In this document: positions 9,744 to 22,600 of the stretch, in pieces | Layout: each line of letters opens with the position of its first letter | Position numbering within the stretch: the first letter of the stretch is position 1 | NCBI GenBank assembly: GCA_022457065.1 | Contig: JAJGBQ010000001.1 | Location: 6,758,001 to 6,822,000, forward strand | Reading direction: 5' to 3' | Length of the DNA: 64,000 bases | Source: Curvularia sp. ZM96 | Taxonomy: Eukaryota > Ascomycota > Dothideomycetes > Pleosporales > Pleosporaceae | Notes under the pieces: generated by a model | Database searches by the model: none | Seen by the model: the letters and a program-made list of their open reading frames with translations, nothing else | What the model was told of the DNA's origin: nothing | Position numbers and translations under genes: made by a program

Positions 9744-11617
9744 ATGTTTCGCCCCCAGTTCACTGCTACGCGAACGCAAATCGTATCGTATCTTTTCGGC
9801 GTCGCGCTCTTCAGCATCAGCTTCCTCGTCTTTCTAAACAGTTCCATATCCTTTGTTATCACCCAGCGCATTGGACAATCACATAATGTCGGCGACGCGG
9901 TCGGTACTCTGGGGTTCGTAGATGAGTTGGTCGCGCTGGTAGCATGTCCCGCGTGGGGCTTGCTGAGCGACAGGATAGGTGTGAGGAGTGTTGCGGTTCT
10001 AGGCTATAGCATTGTCGGCGTTGCGCTGTGGGCGCTTGTGCAGGCAAAGAATGTGTATCCTGAGTTGTTGCTTGCAAGAATCCTGTTCAGTCTGGGTGGA
10101 AGTGCGACGTGAGTTTAACGTGTCAATTCGTGAATATGGACTGATGCTTGAATAGCGCGACTATGGTTACCGCGATCTTGCCTACGATGACTATTGTCAG
10201 AGATGTCCAACCTGATCCGCGATCGCCGACGCAGAACCGTGGCAGAACCCATGCGACTGTTGCATCGATATCATCTGAACTCACCATTACGCCTGCGCGC
10301 TTCCGATCAAGCTCTCCAGAAGACTATACACGATCGACTGCGAAGAAAGATAACAGCGCATCGACATCACAACTTGCGGGACTAGTGGGCATGTTCACAG
10401 GATGCGGCGCACTGGTAGCGCTCCTTGTATTTCTTCCTCTTCCAACAAAATTTCAAAATGCCGGCGAGCGACCTGCCACAGCCGTCGCAGATGCTTTTTA
10501 CGTCGTTGGCGCAGTCGCATTGCTTGTAGCCTTGGGCTGCTTCTTTGGCCTACGCCAGCTCCCAGGCGAAGAGGGAAAAGGCTGGAAACGCCTCACCAAC
10601 ACAGATGACTACAAAGAAGCAGATTCCCATCTTACACGCGATGTAGTGTTGTCTTACCCACGCCTCTTCCTCGAAAGTGTTCGCCTCGGTTTCACCTCAC
10701 CTAACATTGGACTTGGCTACGTAGGAGGCTTCGTCGCGCGCGCATCGTCTGTTGCAATCTCCCTTTTCATACCCCTCTTCACAAACCACTACTTCCTCTC
10801 AACCGGGCGTTGCAAAGTCGATTCGAGCATACCCTCGGATATCAAAGTCGCATGTCCGGAAGCATACAAGCTCGCCGCCATGCTAACAGGAATCAGCCAG
10901 CTCATCGCCCTACTTTCCGCCCCTATCTTTGGCTACCTATCCGGCCGCTTCCCCAAATACAACATCCCACTCCTTGTCTCAGCAGTCGCCGGTATAGCAG
11001 GCTACTCCGCCTTCGGTTCACTCTCCAGCCCCGACTACAAAAGTGCCGACGGCACAGGCGCAATCTTCTTCATTGTATCCCTTCTCGGTATCAGCCAAAT
11101 CGGCGCAATCGTCTGTTCTCTCGCGCTACTCGGCCGCGGCATCAACAACGACGAACCCTCTTCCTCTTCCTCTCTCTCCCACCACGCTTCTTCTTCCCGC
11201 CCAGCTAGCATACACGGCACTACGAACCACCCTTCTGCCGGCGCTACCCCTCCACATAGCCGCCCCATGAGCCCCGTAGACGAAACAGCGTCGCTCCTCC
11301 CCGGTCCTTCTCGCCGCGCTTCCACCGCTGGTCTGACTCCCCATACTTCATCGCATAACCATATCAAAGGATCCATTGCGGGAACGTACAGTCTCCTCGG
11401 CGGCTTTGGCATCTTACTGCTTACGAAAGCGGGCGGAGCGCTGTTTGATACCGCGGGACCTGGCTCCCCGTTTTACATGATGGTGGCTTTTAATGCTGTT
11501 CTTGGGGTCGTTACGCTGGGTGTTAGCGGTGTGAAGGGTGTGCGGAGTTGGAGGGAGAGAAGGCATGAAGGTGAAGGAAGGGGGTGGGGGCTTGGTATTG
11601 GGGGGTTGGATGGTTAG
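9744..11617 (+). CDS. Major facilitator superfamily transporter (yeast Ycr023c-like)
   Basis: Two exons, 9744-10108 and 10156-11617, encode 608 residues. The first helices (FGVALFSISFLVFLNSS) and the loop motif GLLSDRIGVRSV between helices 2 and 3 are typical of the MFS. A hydrophilic loop follows the first exon and a long Ser/Pro/His-rich cytosolic loop (about 11150-11360) separates the last helices. Two last hydrophobic segments close the protein. The start at 9744 (MFRPQF) puts the protein directly into its first membrane segment, as in relatives. An upstream in-frame ATG at 9636 would add 36 residues of no clear quality. The overall pattern recalls the yeast Ycr023c group, vacuolar or plasma membrane proteins of unknown substrate. 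The substrate cannot be inferred. Confidence 0.88.
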
Positions 11618-12052
11618 GGAATCATGTGTTTATCTCATTTCCTTGATTTTGGATATTGTTTCTTTTTTTCGTATTTGGATATGTGTATATGTGTATGGGG
11701 AATGAAGGATGTATGAGAATGAGTGGCGCAGTTTTCTTATGCTATATTTCTGCCTTTTATTCGTAGGGGATAATTTCCTATAGGCTTAGGAAAAGGGTCA
11801 GGAAATTGGAGTCTGGGGCAAATACGATACCTTTTCCAATACTTTCCCCCTTACGAGCCTCACATTGATACACATGACACGAGAGCTTCAAGATACGATA
11901 AACTGACATCATAAACTAACATACAAAAAGCATCATAATACAAAGCATTTCCTTAGAAGTGGGGTATCTCGCGCTCGATCGCTATACGCTAACAAATGTA
12001 AAACGGACAAGAAATCGAGAAACTACACATCTCAGAACCGATCATCTCCCTG
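11618..12052. other. Convergent intergenic spacer
   Basis: It lies between the stop of the MFS gene and the stop of the TPP1-like gene, which point at each other. It is T-rich then A-rich, as expected for two 3' untranslated regions. No gene or repeat was seen. Confidence 0.5.
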
Positions 12053-15000
12053 TCAGAGAACACCACCCCACTGCAGAACTTCAACCTCTAGTCTCGGAAT
12101 GTCGGCAATACTGGGTCTGCTTTCTACACCTCTCGGCCAGGGGTTGTTCTGGTCGACATGAGAAGAGGAAGAAAGAGACATGGTTTAGCCCTGCTTTGTT
12201 AATATGGATGAAGGAGAAAAGTTATAAGAGGAATAATATAGGAAGAAGAATATAAGAGAAAAGATATACGAGAATAGATATAAGAAAGACAAGAGCAAAG
12301 ACGCCAGGGAAAAAAGTGTAAAGGGAAAGGTATAAGAGGAGAAATGCATGAGAAATAGGGGAGGCGGAAAGAGAGGACGGTGATATAGATCTGAAAAGGG
12401 GAAAAACAACTTACTTCATGATTGGCCTTCCGTTGGTAGTCGTTATAAAAGTCGCGAAACGGGTCGCCAGTGCGCTCTTCTTGCAAGGGGCGAGGAGTGC
12501 GGGTTATTTCGCGTAGAGTTGGATAACTCGATACCGAAGACGTACTCTGCCGATAGTGTTGTTGAGCTAGAGGGAGCGATCGGCGCGGAGTGTGGAATCT
12601 CGATGCTGAAGGCGTACCCTGCTGATAGGGTTGCTGAGCGTGCGAGCTTGTAGGGAGTGACTGGCGCGGCCGGGCATGCGATACGGCGACAGAACTGTTA
12701 CGAGGTTTCTTCATTTGATCAAACGATCCGGGAAGTGACTTTCGCAATGGGAGTGGTCTCGAAGGTGGCCCCATCGGGGGTTGATCTGGCGCATCCACGC
12801 CTTCGATTGCGATGCCCGCTTCTTCCAATGCCTGTTCCAGCGTTTGTCGGCCTTTGATGATGCCTCTGCGGTACAGAGTGTCGCGGATGTTGTCTTTGTA
12901 GAAACGGTGGTAGGGTTCAATGGTCTCTGAGCGCTCGAGACATTCCATGGCATAGTCGCGGTAGTCCGTCCTGTTGCGGATGATGAAGTCATCCCATTGC
13001 CATTTTGGCACCATCTTATCTTCCAAATCTAGTTTGTATATGTTCTCGCATTGGGTATGGAAATGGATCGTGTCACCACTGTATTCTGGGTAAGCGGCTT
13101 TGAAGGACTCAAAGACCGTCCTACGACTTTCCTCATCCGATACTGCAGAGGCGTACTGAGGTTGTAAGCTTGGAGTGCTACGGTATTTCGCTTGCGAGGA
13201 TCTCGCCTCCTCTCGCAATTGACTTTCTCTGTGGAGTGGTCGTGATTGCACAAGTGCATTGTGTCGCACAGGCCTAGGACTAGGTTCCTTATAGAGGCTA
13301 TCATCGCTAAACGATCTTCTGTCCGATCGCGGTTCATTGCCAAGTATATCAGCACTGTCGGGACCTGTAGCATCCATGTTCTGTTCATCCATAAGGGCTG
13401 CTGTCGGTTGATGCAGACTCTCCAAATTTGTGCCTGAGTTTCTTTGGTCTCGAAACTTGCGGTAGGATTCCGCCCGCTCCTCACGCAGCTTAACGAGGGG
13501 ATCCACCGATGGGAGCGGGCTATCTCCAAAGCCGACGAGGCTAATCTCTCGCCGCTTTGATTTCTCTCGATTACCCCTGGCCGGTGATGCCGGCAGTTTG
13601 CGTTTGGTTGATCGTGATACGGCCTGAGGCATGTTCGAGGACGATCCAGAGGGAAACTCCTGCAACCTGAAAGGCTTTGTTGTTGTACCGGACAAGGTAG
13701 CCGTCTCTTCCGTCTCTAAGAGCTCATCGACCACTTGCACCTCTTCAGAGGCATGAACAGCCCCGGTTCCAGCCGTTTTGCTTTGCGGCTCTCTTCCCGC
13801 TCTGGAAACCATTATTTGGTGTGTTCGTGTGGCATCCTTCTTGTCGGTGGGATTCTGCGCAACCTCAACAGAACTGAGAGCCTGTGGGGCGATGGAAGTG
13901 CTATGGACAATGGAAACGGAAGATTTGTTCTTAGACTCGCTGCTTAAATCAGGTGTTTGCTTAGAAACGGGTCTACGAAGTGAGATGCCGTCCGTGAGTT
14001 GCGCAGCTTTACCTTTTCCATATGGTGTTTCCATGACCTGCACAACTGATTGCCGTGGGGTTGTCTTGGGACTGGAAACGGCTGGAATGTCTGTGCATGG
14101 GCCGGTCTTTGCTGGGAAATCCTCACCCAATGCTTGTGGTATGCACTCCTCCATCTCCATCTCGTCGTCTGAGATGGAGAGAGGTTGAGCAGCTAATGGC
14201 TCGTCATCCGATAACTCTACAACTTCAGGATGTTGTGATTGCTTAACAGAGGGTTTTGGGGGTGTAGAGGGTTGCCCTGCCCCTAACTTCTGGATAGGGC
14301 TAGAGTCTGGAGGTAGATCTTGGTGAGGTCTCAACGGTCTCGGCGGTGACTTTGGGCTTACGACCCAGGAAGTGACCTCGTCTTCGTCGTCGCTTTGATC
14401 ATTCTCTTGAGTGGTCTGAGGGACAGATTCCGCGGAGAGATTGATATTCACAGGCAGACTATCAGGTGAAGGGTCGATGTCTGAGTCGTCGTCACCAGTT
14501 TCGTCATCTTCAGCATTCGCTCGTTCGTCCGCAATCCTATTAAGCACCGCGAGAATTGATTGCGGCATATTGCCATCCTGGAATGGTGGACAGCCGGGTG
14601 GAGGATGCAGCCAGCTGGTGTCCTTTGTTAAACACTGCTGTTGCAGTTTAGATACTTTAAGAGTCTCGCTGTTGAAAATAAAGCCTTTCATCCAAGAACA
14701 CTCTAGGCTGGAGGCAGTGTCTTGCTCAGGAACATTGTGGGCAAAACTGTCACCTTGTCTCTCAGCAGAGTCTGTGGCCTCTCTGTCCCTAGAGGCGCGG
14801 GACAATGCCTCTGTACCAGACTGTTCTCGGCTTCTGGGTGATTGGGACTCCTGTTTTATATCTTCCTCCCAACCTTCCGTGTTCCAATGTACCGGTGCTG
14901 TGTCGTGTACATCTGACCCCAAGTTTTCAGGTTGAAGATTTTCCTCATTGAAAAACTCCCGGTCCAAAGACGGCTCTGGTCTAGCAAAAGAGTTCCGTAT

Positions 15001-16027
15001 CCACCCTGGTTCAGGAGCAATGGGCTGGCTTGGTGGCTGCCGCACAGCCCGCTCTTTCGGCCCACCAAAAGCGGCCTGCAGTGCACTATCAGCGGGTCGG
15101 CTCTTTCCTACTGGGTTCTTCAGTGAGTTTAATAAACTGTGCAGCTTCTCATATCGAGCGGCTGCTTGCTCTGGCCGAATCTCGACACATTTTGTATGTC
15201 TATTTCCCAACCTCACTGGCTCCAGACTGTTTTTCCCCACAGACTGTGCTTCGTCAGGATCGGGTGATTCGTCAGAGTCGGAATACGCTCGGGTGGGGGG
15301 TTGCAACTGTGTCCCGAAGGGTGCCTGGGTGTGGAGCATTTGAGAGGTCGGCTGGGAGCCACTGTCGGGGGCGTCATGACGAGCCATGGTGTCGTTCGTG
15401 GGGACCTGGCCAATCGAGAGGCATCGACGGTCCTCGCGTGCGCGCGTCTCGCGTAGTTTTTCCAGTACTGTGCCGATTGCGCCTTGGTGATAGAGCGACA
15501 CTAAATCTACACTGGTTAAGTGGCTAGCCTGGCAGCTTACGCCAACCCACTCAATGTGATGTAGCAAGAAACGCAATCTGTGGCGCGGGGGCCCATACGA
15601 AGTGGACTGGATAGTATACTTACGTACGGCAATGGTACTGCCAGGGCTTAGGTAAGACACGGCCGGGTAGCGGGTTGCAAAGTCTCGAGCGCAGTCGGGT
15701 GTGAGGTGGGCGACAATGTGGTGTCGGCCATCCGTCAGTGTCCAGGGTCGAGTCTAAGGGTAGATCAGTCAGGCGGGAGCAAACGAAACGGAGCAAGCAC
15801 GTGCCGCGCACCTCGAGGACTTGCAGCGCGCTGTTGCGCTCGGGGTGAATGTAGTTGATGATTTCCAAGCACGAGCCGTTATCGTGGTAGAGGCCGTCCC
15901 ACGCCCGGTCGCCCTCTGTCTTGACCCCAGAATTCTTCTTCTCGTGTCTTTCCTGCAGCCAATGGTTGGCTAAGGCCAGCTGCACCTCGAATGTCTCTGC
16001 AAGCCACGCGTTGAGCCGCACGGCCAT
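12053..16027 (-). CDS. TPP1/Tpz1-like shelterin subunit with N-terminal OB fold
   Basis: Three exons read on the minus strand: 16027-15812, 15753-12415 and 12148-12053, giving 1216 residues with all junctions in phase 0. The first ~160 residues match the layout of the fungal TPP1/Est3 OB-fold domain (PF10341): LNAWLAETFEVQLA, a WDGLYHDN segment, RPWTLTDGRHHIVAHLT and a closing strand LRFLLHHIEWVG. TPP1/Tpz1 proteins bridge telomeric proteins and recruit telomerase. The remaining ~1000 residues are mostly disordered, acidic and Ser/Pro-rich. A conserved-looking helical block near residues 900-970 contains YPEYSGDTIHFHTQCENIY. The last intron (12149-12414, pyrimidine-rich) is longer than usual. 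Its acceptor was chosen because it gives an in-frame ending LEVEVLQWGGVL. The family call rests on pattern, not a search. Confidence 0.7.
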
Positions 16028-16653
16028 GTAAAATCGCTGTGTGGATGAGGGAGACGCGACGCGTTTGCTCGGAGCGACTCTGGCACGGTTGCGGGCGGCA
16101 AGCTGCGGTCGAAGAATGACATTGCAGACTGTCTAGGAATGAAAAACAGCGAAGAAGAGAAGAAACCTTGGAGAGAGACAGGCTTATGCGACTCTCCCTC
16201 CTTCTCTCACCCTCTGGCCCATTCACAGCGGGCCTGTATGCACTCCGTGTTTCTTGTGAGGTGGTACGTAGCGCCAGCATGGCGGGGCGGCGGAGCGGCG
16301 GGGCGGGACGGGGCTTGGCACGCGCGTCATAGCGGGCTAGCAGCAAGACGGTGGGCAGCACCTCAACTCGTGATGCTGCAACTAGGCCTCGTAGCCTACC
16401 GTCTATCCATGCTTGCCGACTGCCATCTTCCCTCCTCGACGTGTGCCATTCATGTATCACCCCTGCTTGCTCACCGGCCCCCTCCTCTCCAGCGTCGTGG
16501 CCTCGAGTGCAAGTGTGACGAAACTTTAGACCTCCACCTCACCTCTTATCAGCCCATGATTCTCCCGTGAAGCCTCATGTCTTCCTTGACGCCCTGCTGC
16601 CGCACGCCTGCCTCCTTGCATTGCTCTCTACACCCCTCTCTGCAATAGTAGCC
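16028..16653. promoter_or_regulatory. Divergent promoter region of the TPP1-like and FAB1 genes
   Basis: 626 bp separate the two start codons. No other gene fits. The FAB1 side contains upstream reading frames, listed separately. Specific promoter elements could not be identified with confidence. Confidence 0.5.
16556..16648 (+). promoter_or_regulatory. Two upstream ORFs before FAB1
   Basis: A five-codon uORF including the stop (ATG 16556, TGA ends 16570) is followed by a second one (ATG 16577, TAG ends 16648, 23 residues). The second uORF stops five bases before the FAB1 ATG at 16654. If they lie in the mature transcript they could limit translation of the kinase. The transcription start is unknown. 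Confidence 0.4.
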
Positions 16654-19600
16654 ATGTCGGGCGACTCGAGGCGGGGTTCCCTGCAGCCTTCGCTGCACCA
16701 AATGCACGCAACAGCCTCCCGCTCCGACACGCTTACCACCTTCGACGACTTCACCGTCCCTCCTGCGCCCTCTGCTGTCGGCGAAGCAAAGGGAATCGAC
16801 TTCGTACAGGGCGGCTTCAGCGGTCTGTACAGCCGCCTGCGAGCTTCAGTCGGAGGTGCGAGGGAACACCCACAAGATGGACAGGCCAGCACCGCAGGCA
16901 AGAATGGCACGCCACCAGCCTCTAGGCAGGGTGCAGCCAATTCCAGCCCTGGCAGCACTTCTGTATCATCACCGATTGTAGCTTCAGGACCGTCTTCAAG
17001 ATTGCAATCGCCAGCGACCGCCACCTTCTCTGAAGCCCTCCCTCCGTCGCGCGACTCCAACATATCCAACGCGACGACGACCAGCAAGGCCTCGATACAC
17101 ACGACTAGATCCAGGCCGTCTATCAGTACGAGTATTGACACTGTGTCTGCTGCACGACAGGAAGACACCTACGTCTTAAGCCCCGTCAGCACTCACTCAA
17201 AGTCACACGGCCCATCCCTCGCAGAACCGCAAAGAAGCAACACGCCTAGAGACTTGGCACAACAGGAAGATGAAGATCTGGATGAAGGAGATATGGCCGT
17301 CGTTAGAGGCGAAGGCTCTACAAGTGACACTGTCAAGTTCAAGACTGGCGCAGACACGTCTCGTGAAAGTTTGAGCAGAGTGACTTCTCGGACAGAGAGC
17401 CAATACCAGCCCCCTCGGTCTGCATCTAGTAAAGCGAGGGATCCGTTCGACCAGTCTACAGAGGGTGTTCAGTTGAACCACACTGTTGGGAATACACAGG
17501 GTTCAGTGCACAAGCCCGAACCACTGCGTCCGCCCCTGCTCTCTGTCGGTCCCTCACACCTTCCTGGCTACGGACTCTCAAGAGCTTCGTCCTCCGACGG
17601 TTTGAGCTCTGTCGCAACCACGTCCACGATCCGCACTCCTACTGTCGCCCCCATCCAGGAGATACAGCGTCGAGTCCAAGCTGCCCCTTCTGGCCAAAAC
17701 ACGACACGGAGCACCTTTACCCAAATGCGACGGAAAATTCTGGATCGCGAGTTCTGGATGCGAGATGAGAATGCCAAGGCTTGCTTCAATTGCGGTGACG
17801 CCTTCACAACCTTTAGACGAAAGCACCACTGCCGAACATGTGGGCAAATCTTCGATTCGAAGTGTACTTCGATCGTGTCGGGTAAGATGTTTGGCCAACC
17901 GAGCAATCTCAAAGTTTGCAAGCCATGTGAGAGCATTATCTATGGCCACGACGATGACTCGTCTGACTACACCGATGACGGTGATCAGGCTTCGCTCTAT
18001 GACCATGGTGATCAAGCACAGTACTCAGACAACGATGAATCTGAGCCTGTTGAAAGCGATCACACAAAGATTGGAACACCCACCATCAGCATTCCCATGT
18101 CCAGAAAAATGGGCAGTGAAAAGAAGCGTCGACAGCATGTCATAGAAGTTGGTCCTCCGACGCTGGCTCGACCGAGTTCCTCCCGATCTCTACGGTCCAT
18201 GGTAGGAAGACCGCGCTCCTCTAGCCACAAACGTCATTCTTCCAAGCATCAGCACATGCGGAATGTCAAACATGATGACCGGGCACCTTTTCACCAGTAT
18301 CATGATAACTCACGTAGCCAACCCAGTTTGTCGGCTTTCCATCATGATAATATCATCGATCCAGATCTTGCTCCATTCATGTCTGATGAGGGCTCGAGTG
18401 AAGAAGAGCATGCCAACATCTTTGCAACCCTCAGAGAAGACCCCGCTGCAAGTGCAAATCTCGATAGCGAAAAGGGCGGGCTTGGTGGCATTCTAGCGGC
18501 AATGAGAAAGGGAAAGTCAAGAGCTGGTGACAGGAGTGTGGTTGGAACGGGACACGCTCGAGATGCAGACAACGTTAGCATTACAAGTCGCAACGGCAAT
18601 CGCCCATCTCGACGGAGAAACCTAAGTGTGAGCAGTGTGACCCACAGAGCCTCACCAAGACGATCAAAGAGCAACACTTTGCTGAGACCTTACACGGGCT
18701 ATGGGGCTAGTGGTCCAGGCACACCACAGCTACAGCCGTCGCCATCACCAACCCCCTCAGGATCAAGAATAACCCGTAGCGCTTCAATGCAGGGCATGAC
18801 ACCTAAAGTTGAGCTTAACAAGGCCAGTCTTGACCATGCCAGAAAGCTATTGATTCAGATGCTCAATGATTCGGGTGTGCCGCACGCATCTAGCTGGGAA
18901 AAGGCCTTGATTCCAATCTTGCGACAGTGCACCGACGATGTCAACCCCGACGTAGATCGAGGTGACGATATTGATGTGAGAAATTACATCAAACTGAAAA
19001 AGATTCCTGGTGGGAAACCAAAGGATACAGCCTACATCTCTGGAGTTGTCTTTACCAAAAACGTGGCCCTGCGAAGCATGCCACGCAGTATACCCAACCC
19101 GCGCATCGCAATCATAACTTTCGCGATTGAGTATGCACGACATCAAACGCATTTCATGAGTCTCGAGCCCGTCATCGCACAAGAGCGTGAGTATCTTCGC
19201 AATCTTGTCAATCGCATAGTGGCTCTCGAACCTCATGTTCTATTGGTGCAGCGGAATGTGTCCGGCCTTGCACTTGAGTTCTTGGAGCAAGAGGGAATAG
19301 CTGTGGTGCACAATGTCAAACCTACGGTACTGAACGCCGTTGCTCGCTGCACGAACTCAAGGATGATTTCGTCAGTCGACAAGCTCGCGATAGACCCTTC
19401 CCATCTAGGATCATGCGGCAGCTTTGACGTAAAGACATATGTGTATCGCAATGCAAAGAAAACCTACATCTTTCTCTCCGGATGCCAGAAAGAGCTCGGG
19501 TGCACAATCGTTCTGAGGGGAGCCAAAAGTGACGAGCTTTCGAGGTTGAAACGCATCACTGAGTTCATGAGCTATGTTGTTTACAACCTTCGTCTCGAGA

Positions 19601-22600
19601 CTTGCTTGATGCGAGACGAGTTCATAGACACGCCTACAACTTCGATGACTGGAACTCTCACATCTAGCACGGAGCAAGACGAACAGAAGCCACAGAGCGT
19701 CGGGACTGATTCTGCTACCCAACGCACGGGCGATGAGGACCAGTCCAACGATGCCGCTCCCTCTTACTACAGCGATATGGTTGAAAACCATCGAACTAAG
19801 ATTCTATCTTCGTCACCTTTTGTCAAGTTCATGCAACCCTATCTGCTTGAACAGGCTCGTCAGTACGAGGCAAAATTGGGGCATCTCAAGAAACTCAAGA
19901 ATCAGTACACTGCTGATGGACCTGACGAAGAGAAGGCTGGAGAGATGGGCCAGAAGTTTGAGCTCGTGCAGCCTGAGATGGTTCACACGGTCGTCGAAAA
20001 GGCTTCTAAGCAGGTCCGAGAGTTCTTGTCTGCTGTCCACGCATCGGAATACGATCGAGCAATGCAGCAGTACATGACACAACGACGCCAGTGGGAGCAG
20101 TATCTTTCTGGAAATACTGATCTTTATGATCCATTCAATCATCAGAAGATCGCTGTACTCTACAGTGTTGTCAACACGATAACCTCAACTCCCTGCATCG
20201 GTCCTGAGATCATCGCCCTAGGCTTTTACCAGGAACACGACTACGACGACGGCTTCACGCCCGACTGTACTCTTGGGCAATATGTGGAGGACCTATGTAC
20301 TTCGGCTGGCGTTGCTTGCGAAGTGGGCAACTGCGACCGAAGGATGGTTGATCATTCCCGCCAATATGTCCATGGAGAGGGCCAGATGACTGTGGTGGTT
20401 CAGAAGCATGCCCCGAAGCTGAAGGGAATGTATCAGACCATTCTCATGTGGAGCTGCTGCAGGATATGCGGTCAGGAAACCCAGGCCTTTCCCATGTCCG
20501 AATGGAGTTGGAGGTACTCTTTCGCCAAATACCTCGAGTTGACTTTTTGGAGCACGCCACTGCATCCCCGCGCTGGTATATGCCCACATGACATTCATAA
20601 GGACCACGTCCGTTACTTTGGGTACAACAACGTTGCTCTTCGAATTCAATACGATCCCGTACCAATGTACGAGGTCATTGCACCCAAGCCAAACGTCACC
20701 TGGAAGGTTGACAGCGATCTGAGATTGAAAAACAGCCAGTATCTCATGATTGAAGAGAAGCTGGACCGCTTCATGGCTTCGCTTCGTGCCCGCATTCAAG
20801 GCATACACGTAGAAGACGTGATCCCCGAAAAGGTGGATTTGTGTCGCAAAGAAGTCGACCTGCTTCTCAAGCGTGCAAATGAAGAGCATGAATGGCTGAA
20901 GGCTAAGCTTCAAGACAAGTACATGAGCTCAAAGTATTACGAGATCATTCCTATGAATCGCGCGATCCGTGCGATTCAAGAAAAGGCCATTGCTTGGGAT
21001 GTGACATTTACCGAGTTTGAGCAGCAATTCTTCCCAACCGAACGAGACATCCGAAGATACGCAAACATGCAGCTCAAGAGGTTCCTGGAGCGCGACGAAT
21101 CGACGAGTTCCTTGGCGTCGGTTGAAGAGGGCACAGAGTCGGGCGCGGATGATTCGTACATGGATGAGAAAGACGAGCCGATAGCCTTGTCTCCTAGACC
21201 CTCCAACATGTCTCCAGAAATGGCTCGTGACATGTTGAGCTCGGTCGTAAAAGAGGAGGGCTCGATCGGCAATCAGCCGGCGGACGAGACGCCGTCGACG
21301 CCAGACAGCAAAACCCCTACTTCTCCTAAAGCGACCCCAGATTTGGCGATCCAAACACCTCGTGCGGCCATAGAACGAGAAGATGTACGTCATCTCGATT
21401 TGGCTGTTTCTTCCAATTTCCCAGACAACCGCCCAGCCGCGAGTGAAGACCTGAACGATAGTCCTGTCGTCGCTTCTGATCCTAGTAGATACGACGAAGG
21501 ATCGCCTACGCCCACAAGTCCTCCCAAAGTAAATCCCCTCGACAAACAACTCGCAGATGCAATTGAGAACATGCCTAGTAGTCCATCGACTTTGCAGTCT
21601 ACTGCAAGCCCGGCTACAGAGAGCAAGATACCTCGCCCGGTTGAAACCACGAAGCGGGAAACTGTTGCACGGCCGGCGCCACTGGTTAGAACACAATCTC
21701 AACCGGGAAACATTGCAAAGCATTTGGGTCCTTTCCCAGGATCTGCGGTCCTCAACAACGGGCCTACCACACCCAAGGCCGCTGCCAATGATGCTTCAAA
21801 AGCATTTGAACGCATGACTGAGCGCCTAGGAATGGGTCCTCCTAAGCAAAGCAAATCGTCCTCTCGCATTCCAAGATCGATTCCTTATAAAAGCCAAACC
21901 AAGGTCTCGAAAATCGCACAGCATTTTGAACAGCTGTCGAGAGAATTCCAAAATCAGCGTATGCGCGAGCGGCGCAATGATCGCGCTCGGCAAGTGCGCG
22001 CTTTCCCGCTGGCATCCTCAAAGCCAGTTGTCGAGGTGTATAAGAATGTACACGACGCTGTGCAGGAGAACGAGGATTCTGATGAGGACGTGGCTGAGCA
22101 ATCTCCTTCCAGGGGTAGTCTTGACAACAGTACTCTTGATACAAGCACTTTCACAGAGCATGCGGACGACATGACTACAGCTTCTCAGTCGCCAGTGGAC
22201 GAGCGACATGGCAAAGACGGGCTGTTAGCACCACCTCCAAGAGACGAAGAATCTCCCAAATCTCGAATCCATTTCCCTACCGACGTTGACAACGATGTTA
22301 GCGATACAGAGACCACACCGGAAGACATTCCCTTGCCTGACAGTCTCGCTAGTTCCCAGCTCCTGAACCTCAGCGATTCTCAGTTGGAAAACTCCTTGGA
22401 GCTACCCAAGCATGAGAAAAACACTCTGCTGAAGATACTGACAAGCTTTTGGTCTGAGCGGTCGGCTAGTGGTTGGACGCCATTGGAGTATCCATTCTCG
22501 CAGATCGAGCATGTGTGGGAGAATTCCGACATCATCATTCGGGAGGACGAGCCTAGCTCCATTATTGCCTTGGCCTTGTCATGCCCTGACTATGTAGCCA

